From the NCBI GenBank assembly GCA_021648425.1, contig JAKISV010000171.1, positions 1 through 5,777 of the forward strand: DNA of 5,777 bases, written 5' to 3'. The position numbers and the translations under genes were made by a program. This document shows, piece by piece, positions 1 through 5,777 of the stretch (its first letter is position 1; each line of letters opens with the position of its first letter). The notes below the pieces were generated by a model. The model had not been told where the DNA came from, ran no database searches, and saw only the letters and a list, made by a program, of their open reading frames with translations. This DNA is from Rhizobiaceae bacterium (GTDB taxonomy: Bacteria > Pseudomonadota > Alphaproteobacteria > Rhizobiales > Rhizobiaceae).

Positions 1-2
1 AA

Positions 3-314
3 TTCGTCATTAGTGGGGAAGTCGTCGGGCAACGACCGATGAGCCAGAAGCGGCGCGATCTGGAAACGATCTCTCACCACAGTGGTCATTATGATCTGTT
101 GCTGCGACCGCTGTCCGCGAAGATCCTTACGCCAACGCTTCCCGAGCGTGAGGGGTGGGTCGATCGGGACAAGTTGTACAGATTCTATGGTCGCGGTCGC
201 CGCAAGATGATCGCCTTGGCACGGTCGTTAGGGATCGAAGATATTCCATCTCCCTCGACCGGTTGTGCGCTGACCCAACGCCCCAGCATTAACGTGGAAA
301 CCGGGTTGATATAG
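3..314 (+). CDS. C-terminal fragment of a ThiI/MnmA-like tRNA thiolation protein, 5' end outside the window and 3' end altered
   Basis: The open frame enters from the left edge at base 3 and reads FVISGEVVGQRPMSQ before the first ATG at 39, so that ATG is internal and the gene starts upstream. The conserved blocks GEVVGQRPMSQ, LLLRPLSAK, PEREGWVDR, GRGRRKM and PSPSTGCALT are those of a family related to ThiI and MnmA, variously annotated as tRNA 4-thiouridine synthase or tRNA 2-thiouridylase-like. Such proteins would adenylate and thiolate tRNA uridine in the cytoplasm, but the ATP-binding P-loop part is not in the window. Family resemblance ends at about base 275; the remaining residues to the TAG at 312-314 are antisense to mtgA and are probably not native. 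Relatives usually continue past the TGCALT block for further residues. The protein type recalls planctomycete or deltaproteobacterial versions, unlike the alphaproteobacterial genes that follow. Family assignment is from memory of motifs; exact function is uncertain. Confidence 0.6.
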   Translation, partial: FVISGEVVGQRPMSQKRRDLETISHHSGHYDLLLRPLSAKILTPTLPEREGWVDRDKLYRFYGRGRRKMIALARSLGIEDIPSPSTGCALTQRPSINVETGLI

Positions 315-478
315 GGTGAAGCATAAATAAATGTCAGCAGGACGGGTAATGCTACCAGCACAGCAGTCAACATCAGACCGAAACGCAATGTGCGCTTGAT
401 GCGATATTTTGTTTTTGCTTTCAGCGCGACCCGGAACTGACGCACTCGCTTAGTTATAGGGAGTTTCTTCTTTGGCAA
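185..478 (-). CDS. mtgA: N-terminal fragment of monofunctional peptidoglycan transglycosylase MtgA, truncated at a junction
   Basis: The reading frame starts at a TTG (478-476) preceded by AAGGG six bases upstream; an in-frame TAA lies just beyond, so no ATG start is available. The first 32 residues are rich in Lys and Arg, followed by one membrane segment at about residues 33-54 and then the block PVSTLML (59-65) and RWVSAQPVE (67-75). This is the usual N-terminal layout of alphaproteobacterial MtgA, an inner-membrane GT51 glycosyltransferase that polymerises lipid II into glycan strands. After about E75 (base 254) the frame is antisense to the thiolation gene and no longer resembles MtgA, so the whole catalytic domain with its glutamate is missing. 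The native part is therefore about 254-478. Divergent placement next to ispA matches the gene order I recall from rhizobia and Brucella. As it stands the product could not be an active transglycosylase. Confidence 0.65.
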   Translation of the reverse strand: MPKKKLPITKRVRQFRVALKAKTKYRIKRTLRFGLMLTAVLVALPVLLTFIYASPYINPVSTLMLGRWVSAQPVEGDGISSIPNDRAKAIILRRPRP

Positions 479-594
479 ATTCAGCCCTTAATATTTTGCC
501 GACAACTTGACGGCGCGTGATGGCAGTGTCATCGAACAAATTGATAGCCTTGTCAAAAACAATACAACCTTAATTGTCAACAGACCCGGAGCCT
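479..594. promoter_or_regulatory. Divergent mtgA/ispA intergenic spacer with weak promoter candidates
   Basis: This 116-base AT-rich spacer separates two divergent start regions. For ispA, TTGATA (541-546), 16 bases, then TACAAC (563-568) is a plausible but imperfect promoter placing transcription start near 575. On the minus strand TTGACA occurs twice (580-575 and 556-551), 24 bases apart, but neither has a convincing -10 at the right distance for mtgA. The ribosome-binding sites are AAGGG (489-485, minus) for mtgA and GGAG (588-591, plus) for ispA. No strong hairpin was seen. Confidence 0.3.
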
Positions 595-1497
595 ATGGAA
601 CGTTTTCATCATCAATTGCTGCTTGATGCACAAGCTGTAGAAAAAAAACTGGAACAGGCTTTATCGCACCAGGCCCTGGTGGGTGAAGTCTATCGACCGC
701 AACGGCTTGTTCAGGCCATGCGTCACGGTGCGCTGGCTGGCGGCAAACGACTGCGGCCATTTCTGGTAATGCAAACGGGTGCGCTATTTGATGGCGATAC
801 AAACAGTTTGCTGCAGGTGGCTACCGCGCTGGAGTGTGTACATTGCTACTCATTGATCCACGACGATCTGCCAGCCATGGATGATGATGATTTGCGCCGG
901 GGCAAGCCAACGGTTCACCGCGAGTTTGATGAGGCCACGGCAATTCTGGCTGGTGACGGATTGCTGACATTTGCTTTTGAGTTGCTGAGTGATGAAAAAA
1001 CCAACGTTGATCCTGAGGTGCGAATAAGCCTGATTGCCCACCTGGCAAAAGCTGCGGGAATGGGTGGTATGGCCGGTGGCCAGATGCTTGATTTACAGCC
1101 CGAAACCTCCAGTCCTTCTCTTGATGACATTGCACGTATGCAGACTATGAAAACCGGCGCGCTGATAAAATTTGCCTGTATTGCCGGTGGTATTTGCGGC
1201 GGAGCGACATTGAAGCAGATTAGTGCGCTTGAAAAATATGGTGAACTCATCGGGCGTGCTTTTCAACTGGCCGATGATATTCTTGATGTGACTTCCTCAG
1301 CTTCACAGCTGGGCAAAGGTACTGCCAAGGATGAGGCCCATGGAAAACTCACCCAGGTATCCACACTTGGAATTGAAAAAGCGGGTGAGATGGCGAAAGA
1401 ACTGGTAGGCCAGGCCTGCGACGCTTTGAGTGATTTTGGCGAACGCGCAGATATTCTGAAATTGGCAGCACGGTTTATCATTGAGCGAAAGCGGTAG
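595..1497 (+). CDS. ispA: Polyprenyl synthetase, farnesyl diphosphate synthase type (IspA)
   Basis: This is a complete 300-residue trans-prenyltransferase that condenses isopentenyl diphosphate with allylic diphosphates in the cytoplasm. Visible landmarks are GGKRLRP (49-55, diphosphate binding), the first Asp-rich motif DDLPAMD (90-96) followed by DDDLRRG, TVHREFDEATAILAGD after it, GGQMLDL, and the second Asp-rich motif FQLADDILD (223-231). The two-residue insertion in the first motif and Tyr at position -5 before it match E. coli IspA, favouring farnesyl diphosphate; geranylgeranyl diphosphate cannot be excluded because chain length is hard to read from motifs. I chose ATG 595 over the in-frame TTG at 574 because family members begin close to this point, GGAG lies just upstream (only three bases away), and the TTG has no ribosome-binding site. 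The C-terminus (ARFIIERKR) is normal. It converges with the LysR gene, 7 bases between stops. Confidence 0.9.
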   Translation: MERFHHQLLLDAQAVEKKLEQALSHQALVGEVYRPQRLVQAMRHGALAGGKRLRPFLVMQTGALFDGDTNSLLQVATALECVHCYSLIHDDLPAMDDDDLRRGKPTVHREFDEATAILAGDGLLTFAFELLSDEKTNVDPEVRISLIAHLAKAAGMGGMAGGQMLDLQPETSSPSLDDIARMQTMKTGALIKFACIAGGICGGATLKQISALEKYGELIGRAFQLADDILDVTSSASQLGKGTAKDEAHGKLTQVSTLGIEKAGEMAKELVGQACDALSDFGERADILKLAARFIIERKR

Positions 1498-1504
1498 AAA
1501 TTTA

Positions 1505-2392
1505 TTATTCGCCAACGCTGGCCAGTTTTTGTCTGATATCGTCAATCATCGCTTGCGACACTACCCGCACCCGTTCCAGCTTCGCATAATCTTCATGCAC
1601 GATGAACCAGAATGTGCGGGTGAAAGAGATTTTATCCGGCAGGACTTTTTGCAACTGGTTGTAGGGCGCGGCCATGAAATCATGCAGAATGCATACTCCG
1701 GCGTCACTTAAGGTTGCTTCCAGTTGAACGTGAACGGAAGTGCTTGTGAGATGAGGCTTGAGGTCGGGAGATACCAGCGGAATATAGTCAAGTTCCTTGT
1801 CATAAATCAGTTCAGAAACATAACCGATGCCACGAACTTTGATTAAATCATCAATGTTTTTGATTTGCGGGTGGCTATCCAGATATTTTTTGGTGCCGTA
1901 AAGATGTAATTTGTAATCAGCAATTTTGCGAAATTTCAGGCGCCCGGAGGTTGGCGGTGACACAGCAATGGCAATGTCAGCTTCACGCTTGGATAGGGAA
2001 AATGTGCGCGGGAGAGTGACAATTTGAATTTCCAGTTCCGGGTGTTTGCGGCACAGTTCTCCTGCGGTTTTTGCCAGTACCAATGTGGCAATCCCCTCTG
2101 TTGCGCCAATGCGAATGGTGCCGGATATGGTTTTGTGTTGGCCTCCCAGTTGTGCCTGGGCTGAAATAGCGCCGCTTTCCATGGTTTGAGCCACCTCAAC
2201 CAGGCGATCGCCGGCGTCAGTGAGGGCATAACCCTGGGGCGAGCGGTCAAACAGCTTGGTATCAAGGCTTTCTTCCAGTGCTTTCACCCGCCGCCCGACT
2301 GTGGCATGGTCTACCTGCAATTGCTGTCCTGCTGCGCTCAAACGCCCTGAGCGCGCCACTGCAAGAAAATATCGGTAATCGTCCCAGTTCAC
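1505..2392 (-). CDS. LysR-family transcriptional regulator, divergent from the valine-catabolism operon
   Basis: The protein is 295 residues, normal for the family. Residues 3-60 form the LysR winged helix-turn-helix (NWDDYRYFLAVARSGRLSAA, then recognition helix around HATVGRRVKALE at 29-40, and LFDRSPQGYALTDAG as the wing), followed by a linker helix and a periplasmic-binding-protein-like effector domain from about 87 to 290. I prefer the GTG at 2392-2390, which has AGGG six bases upstream and gives the common start (M)NWDDYRYF; a GTG at 2431 would add 13 residues but lies inside an inverted repeat and upstream of the likely transcription start. The effector cannot be read from sequence. Its divergent placement beside mmsA suggests it controls that operon, possibly in response to a valine-pathway intermediate; this is inference. 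The characterised MmsR of Pseudomonas is an AraC-type protein, so this would be a different regulator in the same role. Confidence 0.9.
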   Translation of the reverse strand: MNWDDYRYFLAVARSGRLSAAGQQLQVDHATVGRRVKALEESLDTKLFDRSPQGYALTDAGDRLVEVAQTMESGAISAQAQLGGQHKTISGTIRIGATEGIATLVLAKTAGELCRKHPELEIQIVTLPRTFSLSKREADIAIAVSPPTSGRLKFRKIADYKLHLYGTKKYLDSHPQIKNIDDLIKVRGIGYVSELIYDKELDYIPLVSPDLKPHLTSTSVHVQLEATLSDAGVCILHDFMAAPYNQLQKVLPDKISFTRTFWFIVHEDYAKLERVRVVSQAMIDDIRQKLASVGE

Positions 2393-2409
2393 GGCAAACC
2401 CTAATTGGA

Positions 2410-2438
2410 ATTCTATTGTGCATATTTTCACAACAAAA
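2410..2438 (-). promoter_or_regulatory. Candidate lysR promoter
   Basis: Reading the minus strand, TTTTGT (2438-2433), a 17-base spacer, and TAGAAT (2415-2410) form a sigma-70-like promoter with one mismatch in the -10 box but a poor -35 box. Transcription would start near 2403, leaving a leader of about ten bases before the GTG at 2392 and excluding the upstream GTG at 2431. The spacer is almost exactly filled by the inverted repeat at 2416-2433. Confidence 0.35.
2416..2433. promoter_or_regulatory. Inverted repeat TTGTG-N8-CACAA, candidate operator
   Basis: Perfect five-base arms, TTGTG (2416-2420) and CACAA (2429-2433), flank eight AT-rich bases. It lies between the -35 and -10 boxes proposed for lysR, a position suited to autorepression, and its left part (TATTGTGC, 2414-2421) recurs exactly at 2452-2459 over the -35 box of mmsA. 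An overlapping looser dyad pairs ATATTT (2422-2427) with AAATAT (2442-2447). LysR proteins usually bind interrupted dyads in divergent promoters, so one or both are reasonable sites, but the arms are short and could be chance in AT-rich DNA. Confidence 0.35.
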
Positions 2439-2453
2439 CTGAAATATCCTGTA

Positions 2454-2482
2454 TTGTGCGTGTAATTTTAGCGCTATATAAT
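2454..2482 (+). promoter_or_regulatory. Near-consensus promoter of the mmsA operon
   Basis: TTGTGC (2454-2459) and a perfect TATAAT (2477-2482) are separated by exactly 17 bases. Transcription would begin at about 2489, giving a leader of about 20 bases that contains the GGGAGA ribosome-binding site (2495-2500). The -35 box lies within a repeat of the TATTGTGC element, so a bound regulator would touch RNA polymerase contacts directly. Confidence 0.6.
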
Positions 2483-2507
2483 TTCGAAAACAATGGGAGA
2501 AATAATC

Positions 2508-4004
2508 ATGCGTAAGGTTGGACATTTTATTGGCGGAGAGAATGTTGTCGGCACCTCGGGTCGTGAGGCTGATATTCTTCTTCCCATGACCGGCGAAGTG
2601 CAGGGCACGGTTTCCTTAGCCTCCACCAGTGAAGTTAATAAGGCCATCGATGCCGCCGCCGCCGCCCAACCGGCCTGGGCTGCCACCAATCCGCAAAAAC
2701 GCGCCCGTGTGCTGATGAAGTTTATTGAGCTTGTCCACCGTGACTATGGGGATTTAGCTGAACTTCTATCTCTTGAACATGGCAAAACTATTCCTGATGC
2801 TCGCGGTGATATACAGCGCGGTCTGGAAGTGGTGGAATTTGCCATTGGTATTCCACACCTGCTGAAGGGTGAATATACCAATGATGCGGGTCCGGGAATT
2901 GACATGTATTCGATGCGCCAGGCGCTGGGTGTGGTGGCTGGTGTCACTCCGTTCAATTTCCCGGCGATGGTTCCTCTTTGGAAAGCTGCACCGGCGATTG
3001 CCTGTGGTAATGCGTTCATTCTCAAACCCTCCGAGCGCGACCCGGGCGTCCCTATGCGTTTTGCTGAGCTGTTCAAAGAAGCGGGGCTGCCTGATGGTAT
3101 TTTCAGCGTCGTCAATGGTGATAAAGAGGCTGTTGATGCCATTCTTGACCATGAGGAAATCAAAGCCATCGGTTTTGTCGGCTCAACGCCAATTGCTGAA
3201 TATATCTATTCACGCGGTACAGCCAACGGCAAACGTGTGCAGTGTTTTGGCGGTGCTAAAAACCACATGATTATCATGCCCGATGCGGATATGGATCAGG
3301 CTGTGGATGCATTGATTGGCGCGGGTTACGGTTCTGCCGGTGAGCGCTGCATGGCTATTTCAGTGGCGGTTCCTGTGGGCGAGGCCACCGCAGAAAAACT
3401 GATTGAAAAACTGGTGCCGCGTGTTGAAAGCCTGAAAATCGGACCTTCAACCGATCCAGATGCCGACTATGGACCGCTGGTGACCGGTGAAGCACTGGAG
3501 CGCGTCAAGGGTTATGTGGAAACAGGCATTAAGGAAGGTGCCAGCCTGCTGGTTGATGGTCGCGATTTTAAAATGCAGGGCTATGAAAAAGGTTTCTACA
3601 TGGGCGGCTGTCTGTTTGATAATGTCACCCGCGAGATGACTATTTACAAGGAAGAAATCTTTGGCCCGGTGCTGTGTATTGCGCGCGCCAAAGATTATGA
3701 AGACGCTATCGATATGCCCTCGTCCCATGAATACGGTAATGGCGTAGCTATCTATACCCGTGACGGTGATGCTGCACGTGATTTCGCTTCCCGGGTACAG
3801 GTGGGTATGGTGGGCATCAATGTGCCAATCCCGGTGCCACTCGCCTACCACACGTTTGGCGGCTGGAAACGTTCGGGCTTTGGTGATCTCAATCAGCATG
3901 GGCCTGATTCAGTAAGGTTTTATACCAAAACAAAAACCGTTACCTCGCGCTGGCCATCGGGTGTAAAAGAAGGGGCAGACTTCTCTATTCCGACGATGGG
4001 TTAA
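2508..4004 (+). CDS. mmsA: CoA-acylating methylmalonate-semialdehyde dehydrogenase (MmsA)
   Basis: This is a 498-residue aldehyde dehydrogenase superfamily enzyme. It converts methylmalonate semialdehyde, CoA and NAD+ to propionyl-CoA, CO2 and NADH at the end of valine breakdown. Landmarks are FNFP (149-152, with N150 for the oxyanion hole), LKPSERDPG (K173 for NAD), GFVGST (222-227), catalytic C281 in GERCMA, and EEIFGP (382-387). The block GGAKNH (248-253) carries Asn where ordinary aldehyde dehydrogenases carry the general-base Glu, a hallmark of the CoA-dependent MMSDH group. The C-terminal block HTFGGWKRSGFGDLNQHG is also typical. The start is ATG 2508: GGGAGA lies seven bases upstream, family members begin (M)R-x-(V/I)GHFIGG, and an earlier in-frame ATG at 2493 would sit almost on the transcription start and overlap the ribosome-binding site. 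First gene of the operon; the next ATG follows the stop by four bases. Confidence 0.95.
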   Translation: MRKVGHFIGGENVVGTSGREADILLPMTGEVQGTVSLASTSEVNKAIDAAAAAQPAWAATNPQKRARVLMKFIELVHRDYGDLAELLSLEHGKTIPDARGDIQRGLEVVEFAIGIPHLLKGEYTNDAGPGIDMYSMRQALGVVAGVTPFNFPAMVPLWKAAPAIACGNAFILKPSERDPGVPMRFAELFKEAGLPDGIFSVVNGDKEAVDAILDHEEIKAIGFVGSTPIAEYIYSRGTANGKRVQCFGGAKNHMIIMPDADMDQAVDALIGAGYGSAGERCMAISVAVPVGEATAEKLIEKLVPRVESLKIGPSTDPDADYGPLVTGEALERVKGYVETGIKEGASLLVDGRDFKMQGYEKGFYMGGCLFDNVTREMTIYKEEIFGPVLCIARAKDYEDAIDMPSSHEYGNGVAIYTRDGDAARDFASRVQVGMVGINVPIPVPLAYHTFGGWKRSGFGDLNQHGPDSVRFYTKTKTVTSRWPSGVKEGADFSIPTMG

Positions 4005-4008
4005 GCAT

Positions 4009-5151
4009 ATGGATTTTGCACTGAATGAAGAACAACGCGCGGTCTACGAGATGGCCCGTGCCTTCTCAGATAAAAACATCGCGCCCCATGCAATCGAATG
4101 GGATGAAAAAGGGCATTTTCCGATTGATGTCATAAAGCAGGCAGCCGGGCTTGGCATGGCGGGAATTTATGTCAAAGAAGATGTTGGCGGTTCGGCGCTT
4201 TCACGCCTTGATGCAACGCTGATATTTGAAGCGCTCGCCTATGGCTGTCCTTCAATTGGTTCGTTTATTTCCATCCATAATATGTGTTCGTGGATGATTG
4301 ATTCATTCGGCAGTGAAGAACAACGGCAAAAATGGCTACCAAAACTCACCACGATGGAACTGGTTTGCTCCTATGCGCTGACTGAACCAGGGACTGGTTC
4401 TGATGCTGCCTCTTTGATCACCAAAGCGCGGCGCGATGGCAATGGCTGGAAACTGAACGGTGCCAAGACTTTTATTTCCGGTGGCAGTACCTCGGACTTA
4501 TACCTTACCATGGCGCGCACCGGAGCTGATGGCCCAAAAGGAATTTCAGCATTTCTGGTGGAAAACCCTACTGAAGGATTATCCTTTGGGGCCAATGAAA
4601 AAAAGATGGGCTGGAAGGCGCAACCAACTTCGCTGGTGCAATATGATGATTGCAAAGTGCCAGCTGACCATTTGATTGGCGAAGAAGGCAAAGGTTTTTC
4701 TTATGCCATGGCAGGCCTTGACGGGGGACGGTTGAATATCGCCGCCAGCGCCTTGGGGGCCGCTCAAAGCGCCCTTGATAAAACTCTCCAATATATGAAA
4801 GAGCGTAAAGCCTTCGGGCGGCCGATTTCAGATTTTCAGGCGCTTCAGTTTCGTTTGGCTGATATGGAGACTGAGTTGCAGGCTGCACGTATATTCCTGC
4901 GTCAGGCAGCATGGAAAGTTGATACGCAAGCGGCGGACAAAACCAAATTCTGTGCAATGGCAAAGCGCTTTGTTACCGAGGTGGCATTTGATGTGGCCAA
5001 TCAGGCTTTGCAACTGCATGGGGGGTACGGATACCTGAGCGACTATGGCATTGAAAAGATTGTCCGCGATTTGCGCGTCCATCAGATTTTGGAAGGCACC
5101 AATGAAATCATGCGGGTAATTATCGCCCGTCAATTATTGGCGGAGGCTTGA
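4009..5151 (+). CDS. Acyl-CoA dehydrogenase, isobutyryl-CoA dehydrogenase type
   Basis: The 380-residue flavoprotein is full length for the family, with the alpha-helical N-terminal domain, the central beta domain (YALTEPGTGSDAASL from residue 122, contacting FAD and substrate) and the C-terminal helical domain (RKAFG at 266-270, LQLHGGYGY at 334-342). The catalytic base is E362 in QILEGTNEIMR, the position used by short-chain members; isovaleryl-CoA dehydrogenases place it elsewhere. Many stretches match what I recall of human ACAD8 (isobutyryl-CoA dehydrogenase), such as IHNMCSWMIDSFG and DLRVHQILEG, so oxidation of isobutyryl-CoA to methacrylyl-CoA is the likely reaction, with electrons going to electron transfer flavoprotein. 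Location between mmsA and a hydroxyisobutyryl-CoA hydrolase supports this strongly. It starts four bases after mmsA with no clear ribosome-binding site, so translation is probably coupled. 2-Methylbutyryl-CoA as a second substrate cannot be excluded. Confidence 0.92.
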   Translation: MDFALNEEQRAVYEMARAFSDKNIAPHAIEWDEKGHFPIDVIKQAAGLGMAGIYVKEDVGGSALSRLDATLIFEALAYGCPSIGSFISIHNMCSWMIDSFGSEEQRQKWLPKLTTMELVCSYALTEPGTGSDAASLITKARRDGNGWKLNGAKTFISGGSTSDLYLTMARTGADGPKGISAFLVENPTEGLSFGANEKKMGWKAQPTSLVQYDDCKVPADHLIGEEGKGFSYAMAGLDGGRLNIAASALGAAQSALDKTLQYMKERKAFGRPISDFQALQFRLADMETELQAARIFLRQAAWKVDTQAADKTKFCAMAKRFVTEVAFDVANQALQLHGGYGYLSDYGIEKIVRDLRVHQILEGTNEIMRVIIARQLLAEA

Positions 5152-5777
5152 TGCCGCAAGACATTAATATACGTATCGAAGGCAAGGCTGGAAGAATTAC
5201 GCTTAATCGCCCCGACAGCCTCAATGCGCTCACCTATGAGATGGTGCTGGAAATTGAAGCGGCCTTATTGCAATGGCGTGAAGATGAGCAGGTGAGCCTG
5301 GTAATTATTGATGCGGCGGGTGAAAAGGCATTTTGCGCCGGGGGCGATATCCAGAAACTCTATGATACCGGCATCAGGGGTGAATACCAGTTCATGCGCA
5401 TATTCTGGCGCGATGAATATCGTCTCAATGCGCTGATTGCCAGTTACCCCAAACCTTATGTCGCTTTCATGGATGGCATTGTCATGGGGGGAGGAGTTGG
5501 TGTTTCCGCCCACGGTTCGCACCGTATTGTCACTGGGCGTACCATGCTGGCGATGCCCGAATGTGCCATCGGCCTTGTGCCTGATGTAGGTGGCTCATTG
5601 CTGTTGGCCAAAGCACCGGGCCATGTGGGTGAATTGATGGGGGTCTCTGGCGCACGGCTTGATGGTGCAGATGCCATTCACGCGGGGTTTGCCGATGCGC
5701 TTGTTGATGTGGACAGGCTTGATAAACTGAAGTCAGAAATGATCAATACCGGTGAAGCGGATTGCATCGATGGGTAT
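5151..5777 (+). CDS. 3-hydroxyisobutyryl-CoA hydrolase (enoyl-CoA hydratase/isomerase family), cut by the right edge
   Basis: The ATG at 5151 shares its A with the TGA of the upstream gene, and GGAGG (5142-5146) lies four bases before it, so start and coupling are clear. The first 209 residues of a protein usually near 350 are present, with no stop before the window ends. The crotonase fold is shown by KAFCAGGD (59-66), the oxyanion-hole block MGGGVG (112-117), and MPECAIGLVPDVGG (135-148). E137 and D145 have the same spacing as the catalytic Glu and Asp of human HIBCH, which sets this hydrolase apart from ordinary enoyl-CoA hydratases. The enzyme would hydrolyse 3-hydroxyisobutyryl-CoA to free 3-hydroxyisobutyrate in valine catabolism, also removing the pool fed by toxic methacrylyl-CoA. 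Annotation as generic enoyl-CoA hydratase is common for such genes; the motif and the operon favour the hydrolase. Confidence 0.88.
   Translation, partial: MPQDINIRIEGKAGRITLNRPDSLNALTYEMVLEIEAALLQWREDEQVSLVIIDAAGEKAFCAGGDIQKLYDTGIRGEYQFMRIFWRDEYRLNALIASYPKPYVAFMDGIVMGGGVGVSAHGSHRIVTGRTMLAMPECAIGLVPDVGGSLLLAKAPGHVGELMGVSGARLDGADAIHAGFADALVDVDRLDKLKSEMINTGEADCIDGY

Noticed and set aside
1..5. Window begins AATTC, like one half of an EcoRI site, suggesting a clone boundary.
   Set aside because: A complete GAATTC is present uncut at 2408-2413, and five bases at an arbitrary window edge carry little weight.
574..594. TTG at 574 as the start of ispA.
   Set aside because: It has no ribosome-binding site, lies near the likely transcription start, and family N-termini fit ATG 595 better.
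880..892. GAT triplet run resembling a short tandem repeat.
   Set aside because: It encodes the Asp cluster of the first Asp-rich motif of IspA and is explained by function.
1511..1530. Rho-independent terminator for ispA (GCCA-ACGC-TGGC then CAG and TTTTT).
   Set aside because: The stem is only four pairs and the T run does not follow directly; it lies in lysR coding sequence, so it is not listed as a feature.
1481..1711. 76-residue plus-strand frame overlapping the ispA end and lysR.
   Set aside because: It is antisense to the conserved LysR C-terminus, has no ribosome-binding site and no recognisable domain.
2651..2665. GCC triplet run, possibly a microsatellite.
   Set aside because: It encodes an alanine run in the N-terminal region of MmsA where Ala-rich sequence is normal.
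2869..3270. 133-residue plus-strand frame inside mmsA.
   Set aside because: It is an out-of-frame shadow of the MmsA NAD-binding region with unnatural composition rich in Arg, Cys and Trp.
3447..3899. 150-residue open frame on the minus strand inside mmsA.
   Set aside because: It lies wholly antisense to a well-conserved catalytic region and shows no recognisable motif or start signal; it is a shadow frame.

Overview
The window is mostly chromosomal housekeeping and catabolic DNA of an alphaproteobacterium, probably of the Hyphomicrobiales (rhizobial) type. This rests on recalled protein family resemblance and gene order: an mtgA-type peptidoglycan transglycosylase start divergent from an IspA-type prenyl synthase, then a LysR regulator divergent from a CoA-acylating methylmalonate-semialdehyde dehydrogenase operon. 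No genus can be named from the sequence alone.

Layout. Bases 1-275 carry the C-terminal part of a ThiI/MnmA-like tRNA thiolation protein whose sequence recalls planctomycete or deltaproteobacterial relatives, not Alphaproteobacteria. At about 255-280 this reading frame collides with the minus-strand N-terminus of MtgA (start at 478). Both genes are broken at the same place, so this is a chimeric junction, either an assembly or cloning artefact or a real rearrangement. Bases 479-594 are the spacer between mtgA and ispA. Bases 595-1497 encode a complete farnesyl-diphosphate-synthase-type enzyme. A LysR-type regulator (2392-1505, minus) converges on it with only 7 bases between the stop codons. 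Bases 2393-2507 are a divergent control region with a near-consensus promoter for mmsA (TTGTGC, 17 bases, TATAAT), a probable lysR promoter facing the other way, and inverted and direct repeats between them. Downstream, three tightly packed genes run to the right edge: mmsA (2508-4004), an isobutyryl-CoA dehydrogenase (4009-5151), and the start of a 3-hydroxyisobutyryl-CoA hydrolase (5151 to beyond the window).

How the genes work together. The three plus-strand genes cover steps of distal L-valine catabolism: isobutyryl-CoA to methacrylyl-CoA (acyl-CoA dehydrogenase), 3-hydroxyisobutyryl-CoA to 3-hydroxyisobutyrate (hydrolase), and methylmalonate semialdehyde to propionyl-CoA (MmsA). The missing steps, methacrylyl-CoA hydration and 3-hydroxyisobutyrate oxidation (MmsB), may lie to the right of the window. 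The divergent LysR protein is the natural candidate regulator. IspA supplies C15 or longer prenyl diphosphates for undecaprenyl, quinone or carotenoid synthesis, and MtgA would polymerise glycan from an undecaprenyl-linked precursor.

I see no mobile element, CRISPR array, RNA gene or new defence-like system. The points most worth a second look are the chimeric junction at the left end and the compact lysR/mmsA control region.
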